Source: Faecalibacterium sp. UBA1762
GTDB taxonomy: Bacteria; Bacillota; Clostridia; Oscillospirales; Ruminococcaceae
Direction: 5' to 3'
Assembly (NCBI GenBank): GCA_002314755.1
Contig: DCHC01000050.1
Span: forward strand, 51,816 to 63,646
Length of the DNA stretch: 11,831 nucleotides
Within the stretch, counting starts at the first letter, position 1, and each line of letters begins with the position of its first letter. A model generated the notes under the pieces. It did no database searches and was not told the DNA's origin. It was given only the letters and a program-made list of their open reading frames with translations. The translations under genes were made by a program, and so were the position numbers. Of the stretch, positions 7,417 through 11,831 are shown in pieces.

Positions 7417-9567
7417 ATGCCGAAAATACGTGTTTTGGATAAACATACCGCAGAGCTGATCAGCGCAGGCGAGGTGGTTGAACGGCCCGCCTCCGTGGTA
7501 AAGGAGCTGACGGAAAACGCGATAGATGCCGGTGCCTCCTTGGTGGAGGTGGAGATCGCCGACGGCGGCGTGCGGTATATTGAAATTCGGGATGATGGTT
7601 GCGGTATCGCGCCGGAGGATATGCCCAACGCTTTTGTTCGCCACGCCACCAGCAAGATAGAGGATGAGACGGACCTGGATGCAATACAGACTTTGGGCTT
7701 TCGGGGAGAGGCTCTTGCCAGTGTGGCAGGGGTTGCCCGGGTTTCGCTTGTGTCAAAAACGGCAGAAGACGAAACCGCATGGCGGTACGAGATTGCCGGC
7801 GGCGAAGAGCTGAGTCTGGCAGAGGATGCCAGGGCGCAGGGAACGACCATTACGGTACGGGATCTGTTTTACAACACCCCTGCCCGTATGAAATTTTTAA
7901 AAAAGGATGTTAGCGAAGGCACCTATGTACAGGAGGTTCTGCAGCAGCTCGCTTTGTCCCACCCGGAGGTATCCTTCCGTTTTATCCGGGAGGGTAAACA
8001 GCAATTCTTTACCTCTGGCGACGGCAAGTTGGTCAGCACGGTTTGCGCGCTGTTTCCTCGGGACTACGCCAGGGAACTGGTACCTGTACAGGATGTTGAA
8101 GGCATGATCAAGGTGACCGGTCTGGTCACGCCGCCCCGTGCCGCACGTGCCAGCCGTGCCATGCAGTTTTTCTTTGTGAACGGGCGGTGCATTAAAAACC
8201 GCGCACTGGCAGCCGCAGTGGAGAACGCTTTTCGCGGTATGCTGATGGGCGGCAGGTTTCCTGGGTGTGTGCTGTATGTTAATCTGCCTGCCTCCGAGGT
8301 GGATGTCAATGTCCATCCCGCCAAGACCGAGGTGCGGTTTGCCCGGGAAAGCGATGTTTTCTCCGCAGTGTACCGTGCGGTCAAGGCTGCGTTACTGCAT
8401 ACGGCAAACAGCTTACAAAAAACTCTGCAGCTGAGCGACCGGCAGCCCATCCCTTCTTCTTCCCCTGTGCAGGGAGTACAGATCAGCTTTTCGGCACAGC
8501 CGGTGCCAAGCCAGCAGATGTTGAATGGCACTGCAATGCCTGTGAGTGAGGTTTGGACGCCGGAGGATGCACAAAAACAAACAACTTTGATGCCGCCGGA
8601 GAAGTCGGATAAAAGCAATCCGGAAAAGGCGGGACAGGATGGCCTGCTTTCCGGTTTATATCCCGCATTACAACCGGATACCGAGCCGGTGATCCTGGTT
8701 TCGGATGCGGTCGATCCGTTTCACAAATCTGTTCCGGAGAATCTTTCCACCGAGAAGCTGCGACACGGTGAGCCACAAAGCAAACCCTCGGGCACTGCTT
8801 TTCCACGCCGTGTATCGGCAAGCCTGGATATCGATGTGGAGCAGGAGAGTATGGCTCCGGCCGCAGTTGCCAATCAGTCGGAGTATGAGCCGGAAAAAAC
8901 CGGGAGCGAGCAGTTTGCCTGTCAGACGGAATCAGCTGATGAGAGTCAGCGCCCGAATCCGCAACCCAAGCTAATAGATAGCTTTTTGCCGCAGGAGGAG
9001 CAGTGGCAGCTGGTAGGGGAACTTTTTCGCACCTACATCCTTGCCACCCGTGGCGATGAGCTATGCATTATTGATAAGCACGCAGCTCATGAACGGCTGA
9101 TTTATGAGGAGCTTGCCCGCAGCTACGGCAGCGTGGCAGGTCAGCTGTTACTGATGCCGGTGACGGTGGAGCTATCAGCTACCGAAAAAAACGCTCTATT
9201 GGAGCAGCAGGAGTATCTGGATAATATCGGCATAGCGGTTGAGGATTTCGGCGGATGTACTGTTGTGGTACGGGAGGTACCGGCAGATATCCGGGTGGAC
9301 AGTGTAGAGGCGATGATTCAGGAAATTGCCGCCCGTTTTGCTACCGGACAGAGGGAGCCGCTAAGCGAAAAGACCTCCTGGGTGTTACATTCCATTGCCT
9401 GCCGCGCGGCGATAAAGGGCGGCGAAAACAGCCGTGCGCCCGAGCTGTTGAAGCTGGCACAGGGTATATTAGACGGCAGTGTTCCACCGTTCTGCCCCCA
9501 TGGACGACCGGTGGTGCTGCGTATCACCCGTAAGGAACTGGAGAAGCAGTTTGGCAGACTTGGATAA
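7417..9567 (+). CDS. mutL: DNA mismatch repair protein MutL (endonuclease type)
   Basis: MutL is the ATPase that couples MutS to later repair steps; this type nicks DNA itself. The N-terminal GHKL ATPase has motif I ELTENAIDAG (30-39), motif II DDGCGI (59-64) and motif III GFRGEAL (94-100). The domain ends near residue 335 and is followed by a long linker of about 200 residues rich in Pro, Ser, Glu and Gln with no motif. The C-terminal dimerisation/nuclease domain has DKHAAHERLIYE (D553, H555, E559), a variant of DQHA(X)2E(X)4E with Lys for Gln; SIACRAAIKGG (C662); CPHGRP (C693, H695); and the final QFGRLG. QLLLMP (576-581) matches the QxxLxP beta-clamp motif at the position known in B. subtilis MutL. 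At 716 residues it is longer than B. subtilis MutL (627), mainly through the linker. The ATG at 7417 has AAAGGAGAG 7 nt upstream. The 3' end overlaps the miaA start. Confidence 0.98.
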   Translation: MPKIRVLDKHTAELISAGEVVERPASVVKELTENAIDAGASLVEVEIADGGVRYIEIRDDGCGIAPEDMPNAFVRHATSKIEDETDLDAIQTLGFRGEALASVAGVARVSLVSKTAEDETAWRYEIAGGEELSLAEDARAQGTTITVRDLFYNTPARMKFLKKDVSEGTYVQEVLQQLALSHPEVSFRFIREGKQQFFTSGDGKLVSTVCALFPRDYARELVPVQDVEGMIKVTGLVTPPRAARASRAMQFFFVNGRCIKNRALAAAVENAFRGMLMGGRFPGCVLYVNLPASEVDVNVHPAKTEVRFARESDVFSAVYRAVKAALLHTANSLQKTLQLSDRQPIPSSSPVQGVQISFSAQPVPSQQMLNGTAMPVSEVWTPEDAQKQTTLMPPEKSDKSNPEKAGQDGLLSGLYPALQPDTEPVILVSDAVDPFHKSVPENLSTEKLRHGEPQSKPSGTAFPRRVSASLDIDVEQESMAPAAVANQSEYEPEKTGSEQFACQTESADESQRPNPQPKLIDSFLPQEEQWQLVGELFRTYILATRGDELCIIDKHAAHERLIYEELARSYGSVAGQLLLMPVTVELSATEKNALLEQQEYLDNIGIAVEDFGGCTVVVREVPADIRVDSVEAMIQEIAARFATGQREPLSEKTSWVLHSIACRAAIKGGENSRAPELLKLAQGILDGSVPPFCPHGRPVVLRITRKELEKQFGRLG
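9540..9546 (+). promoter_or_regulatory. Ribosome binding site for miaA inside the end of mutL
   Basis: GGAGAAG lies within the last codons of mutL, 7 nt from GGAG to TTG 9551. It favours TTG 9551 over the next in-frame TTG at 9560, which would be about 16 nt away. Confidence 0.6.
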
Positions 9568-10510
9568 AAGAAAAAGAATCGTAGTGGTTTGCGGACCGAC
9601 GGCAAGCGGCAAAAGCGGTCTGGCGGTCGCTTTGTCAAAAAGACTGAACGGCGAGATCATCTCGGCAGATTCTATGCAGATCTACCGGGGATTAGACATC
9701 GGCACCGCCAAGGTGACTGAAGAGGAGATGCAAGGGGTGCCCCATCATCTGCTGGATATCTGTGACCCGTCGGAAAGCTACAGTGTGGCAGAATTTGTCC
9801 AACAGGCAAATAGCTGTATTGAACAAATCGAGGAGAAGGGCAGGCTGCCTATATTATGCGGCGGGACAGGACTATATATTTCCAGTTTGCTGGCCGGAGT
9901 GCAGTTTGTTGAGCATCCCGCCACGCCGGATTTGAGGGCACAGCTGGAGCAGGAGGCTGCGCAAAAGGGGAATGAGGCTATGTGGCAGCAGCTGCAGCTG
10001 GTGGATCCGTATAGCGCGGCTGCAATTCATCCAAACAACATCAAGAGAGTATTGCGCGCACTGGAAATTTATCGGCAGACCGGTTTGACAATGACGCAGC
10101 AGGCGGCGCAGTCCCTGCCGGATTGCCCGCCTTATAACGCGCTGGTACTTGGCCTGACCTGTCGTGACCGGCAAAAGCTATATGACCGTATTGACACGAG
10201 ATTTGACAGTATGATACAATGTGGGCTACTGGAAGAGGCTCGCCAGGTCTTGTTTCATCGGGAAAGCTGGGTGACTGCGGCGCAGGCGATCGGTTATAAG
10301 GAGTTTTTTCCCTATCTGCTGGGGGAAAGCAGCCTGACGGAATGCACCGAGCAGGCAAAGAGGGCTTCCCGCCGGTATGCCAAAAGGCAGTTGACCTGGT
10401 TTAACCGGGTGCCGGATATTTGTTGGCTTTACACGGATGAGCAAGAAAACCTGCTGACTTCGGCACTGAAAAAAGTGGAGAATTGGATAGAGAACAGCTT
10501 AAAAAATTAA
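9551..10510 (+). CDS. miaA: tRNA dimethylallyltransferase MiaA
   Basis: MiaA transfers the dimethylallyl group of DMAPP to N6 of A37 in tRNAs reading UNN codons, giving i6A37, the substrate of MiaB. From TTG 9551 the protein has 319 residues, near the family norm. It has the P-loop GPTASGKS (15-22); the conserved DSMQIYRGLDIGTAK (from D40) that holds catalytic and tRNA-contacting residues; HHLLDI; the CGGTGLYISSLL segment; and the C-terminal AIGYKEF and RYAKRQLTWFNR motifs. An open frame continues upstream of 9551 into mutL sequence, but residues before this point do not resemble MiaA, so the shorter start is preferred; TTG 9560 is the alternative. With TTG 9551 the gene overlaps mutL by 17 nt, which suggests translational coupling. 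The next gene starts 11 nt after the TAA stop. In many bacteria hfq follows miaA; here it does not. Confidence 0.96.
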   Translation: MADLDKRKRIVVVCGPTASGKSGLAVALSKRLNGEIISADSMQIYRGLDIGTAKVTEEEMQGVPHHLLDICDPSESYSVAEFVQQANSCIEQIEEKGRLPILCGGTGLYISSLLAGVQFVEHPATPDLRAQLEQEAAQKGNEAMWQQLQLVDPYSAAAIHPNNIKRVLRALEIYRQTGLTMTQQAAQSLPDCPPYNALVLGLTCRDRQKLYDRIDTRFDSMIQCGLLEEARQVLFHRESWVTAAQAIGYKEFFPYLLGESSLTECTEQAKRASRRYAKRQLTWFNRVPDICWLYTDEQENLLTSALKKVENWIENSLKN

Positions 10511-10518
10511 GGGAGAGG
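10510..10518 (+). promoter_or_regulatory. Ribosome binding site that fixes the HlyD-like start
   Basis: AGGGAGAGG begins at the last base of the miaA stop codon and sits just before ATG 10522 (6 nt from GGGAG to ATG). The alternative TTG at 10483 has a GGAG only 2 nt away, too close to be used. Confidence 0.65.
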
Positions 10519-10521
10519 AAA

Positions 10522-11775
10522 ATGGCTGGTTCAGGGAAAAAGAAAAGAAAGCTGATTATTTGGCTGTTGTTTCTTCTGCCGGTACTCTATCTGGGTATTC
10601 AGATTTTGCGGGGAACACAGAATAATTATGAGACTCAGCTTGCGCTGAGCGTGACAGTGCGGGACAGTATCACTACCGAGGGAATTGTTGTTCGAAATGA
10701 AAGCCGTCTGGATCAGAGCATAGAAGGCGTGGCGGATTTTACGGTGTCAGATACAGAGCGTGTCAGCGCCGGATATGAGGTGGCAAAGGTTTTTGCAAAC
10801 GAAGCTGCAGCCCAAAGCTTTTCTCAAATGCAGCAAACGGCAAACCGGATAGCCATTTTACAACAGGCTCAGCAGGATGCGCTGAATGCAGGAACCGATG
10901 TCTCCCTGATTCAGCGTCAACTGAAAGGGGATGTAAACGATTATATTTCCATGCTGCAAAGCGGTAGTTATACCGGCGTGGATCAGATCAGGGACGCCAT
11001 AGACTATTCCTTTAACAAGATGGATATTGCAGTAGGGGATGAAACCGGGTTTGAGACGCTGGTTGCCTCTTTGGAGGAAAAAAAGGCAGCGCTGGAGGCA
11101 CAGGGCGTTGCAATCGGTTCGATATATACACCTATTTCCGGTTATTTTTGCTACACTGCAGACGGCCTGGAGGAGCTTGATCCGACGCAGATTTCTGTCT
11201 ATTCTGCGGGACAGTTGCAAAGTCTGTTGGAGCAAAAGGAACAGATGATGACACTGAGCGCGTTTGGAAAGGTCGTTTCCGCCAATGAATGGTACTATTT
11301 CTGTGTGTTAAGCCGGGAACAGACAGAACGGTTAACGGTCAGACAAAAGGTGACCCTTGATTTTCCGGAGGCGGGTTTGGAGGATCTGCCGGCGAAAATC
11401 AGCTATATTGGAGAACCGGACGAAAATGGTGACAGTGTGGTATCGGTACGGTGTGACAGGGTTAGCCCGGCTATCAGTTCGTTGCGGTTCGAAAAGGTTG
11501 AAATTACGCTGGCTTCATATACCGGTGCCCGGATACCTCGCAGTGCGTTGCATGTGACGGAAAACGGAGAATACGGCGTGTATGTCAAATATGGCACAAT
11601 TATTAAATACTGCTATGTGAAGCCTTTATTTGAACAGGGACAGTTTTTGATTGTAGCGCTGGATATTGAGGTTAAAAAAATAGACAAAGATTCTTTAGAT
11701 GAGCGGTCCGGTCTGCGAATGTACGATGAGATAATTATCTCGGGCAGAGATCTGTATAAGGGTAAATTACTGTAA
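10522..11775 (+). CDS. HlyD-like membrane-anchored adaptor-type protein, function unknown
   Basis: A 417-residue protein with a short basic N-terminus (KKKRK, residues 6-10) and one membrane segment at about 11-29 (LIIWLLFLLPVLYLGIQIL), so most of it should lie outside the membrane. The layout follows HlyD/membrane-fusion proteins: a first half-barrel with the ITTEGIVVRNE stretch, a Gln/Glu/Ala-rich helical region that could form a hairpin (about 90-195), a second half-barrel beginning IYTPISGYF (201-209), a beta domain, and a C-terminal IPRSAL...YGVYV segment (338 on) typical of such adaptors. No exporter, ATPase or outer component is encoded nearby, so an efflux role is unproven; similar proteins are known in Clostridia, where a role at the cell envelope or division site is conceivable. 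It starts 11 nt after miaA and is probably cotranscribed with it. Start ATG is preferred to TTG 10483 (430 residues, overlapping miaA). No signal-peptidase site is evident. Confidence 0.75.
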   Translation: MAGSGKKKRKLIIWLLFLLPVLYLGIQILRGTQNNYETQLALSVTVRDSITTEGIVVRNESRLDQSIEGVADFTVSDTERVSAGYEVAKVFANEAAAQSFSQMQQTANRIAILQQAQQDALNAGTDVSLIQRQLKGDVNDYISMLQSGSYTGVDQIRDAIDYSFNKMDIAVGDETGFETLVASLEEKKAALEAQGVAIGSIYTPISGYFCYTADGLEELDPTQISVYSAGQLQSLLEQKEQMMTLSAFGKVVSANEWYYFCVLSREQTERLTVRQKVTLDFPEAGLEDLPAKISYIGEPDENGDSVVSVRCDRVSPAISSLRFEKVEITLASYTGARIPRSALHVTENGEYGVYVKYGTIIKYCYVKPLFEQGQFLIVALDIEVKKIDKDSLDERSGLRMYDEIIISGRDLYKGKLL

Positions 11776-11806
11776 ACAGTACATACAGACTTTTTTCTGC
11801 AAAAAA
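11768..11806 (+). other. Dyad over the stop codon and A/T-rich inverted repeat after the HlyD-like gene
   Basis: TACTGT (11768-11773) and ACAGTA (11776-11781) form a dyad around the TAA stop; nine bases later comes TTTTTT-CTGC-AAAAAA (11791-11806), an all-A/T stem. The first is too small and too far from the T-run for a strong intrinsic terminator, so termination here is possible but weak. The rest up to 11831 includes TTGTCA (11816-11821), which could be a -35 box for a gene beyond the window. Confidence 0.3.
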
Positions 11807-11831
11807 CTTGTAGATTTGTCAATGATGTGAG

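Noticed and set aside
9479..9550. Upstream extension of miaA to ATG 9479
   Set aside because: It would add 24 residues unlike any MiaA N-terminus and lies deep in mutL without an RBS; TTG 9551 fits the family.
11791..11806. Strong terminator after the HlyD-like gene
   Set aside because: The stem is only A/T pairs and no GC-rich stem directly precedes the T-run, so it is recorded only as a weak dyad.

Overview
The window reads as a chromosomal housekeeping segment from a Gram-positive anaerobe-type bacterium, most likely class Clostridia and perhaps an Oscillospiraceae/Ruminococcaceae-like lineage. The grounds are the gene order miaB - ricA/ymcA-like - mutS - mutL - miaA (the Bacillota arrangement, as in Bacillus subtilis ymcB-ymcA-cotE-mutS-mutL), a MutL with a C-terminal endonuclease motif (as in bacteria without MutH), purine-rich ribosome binding sites, two TTG starts, and base composition a little over half GC by eye. 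The genus is inference only. All seven genes lie on the + strand and nothing credible is coded on the other strand.

Layout: the window opens inside uvrA (about the first 85-90 residues, with the first Walker A, lie upstream) and uvrA ends at 2561. After 53 nt comes miaB (2615-4018, TTG start). A 113-nt gap then holds a near-consensus extended -10 promoter and an imperfect dyad reaching into its -35 box. Next is a small YlbF/RicA-family gene (4132-4536) with a C-terminal CX3CX2CX2C cluster. Its last codons lie inside a 49-bp unit that is tandemly duplicated into the following spacer, and each copy can fold as a hairpin. mutS (4747-7365), mutL (7417-9567) and miaA (9551-10510, overlapping mutL) follow closely, then a one-pass membrane HlyD-like protein (10522-11775) 11 nt after miaA. 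The last 56 nt are non-coding and hold a small dyad and an A/T-rich inverted repeat.

Functionally, uvrA (nucleotide excision repair) and mutS/mutL (mismatch repair) form a DNA-repair core. miaA and miaB, which flank the mut genes, catalyse successive steps of one tRNA modification (i6A37, then ms2i6A37). The RicA-like protein probably belongs to the YlbF/YmcA/YaaT complex, which in B. subtilis carries Fe-S clusters and acts with RNase Y in mRNA maturation. The HlyD-like protein has no visible partner here.

I found no mobile element, CRISPR array, tRNA/rRNA gene, prophage or defence system, and I do not think the window holds a wholly new system. The points most worth a second look are the duplicated hairpin unit at the 3' end of the RicA-like gene, the promoter/dyad pair before that gene, its C-terminal Cys cluster, and the uncharacterised HlyD-like protein.
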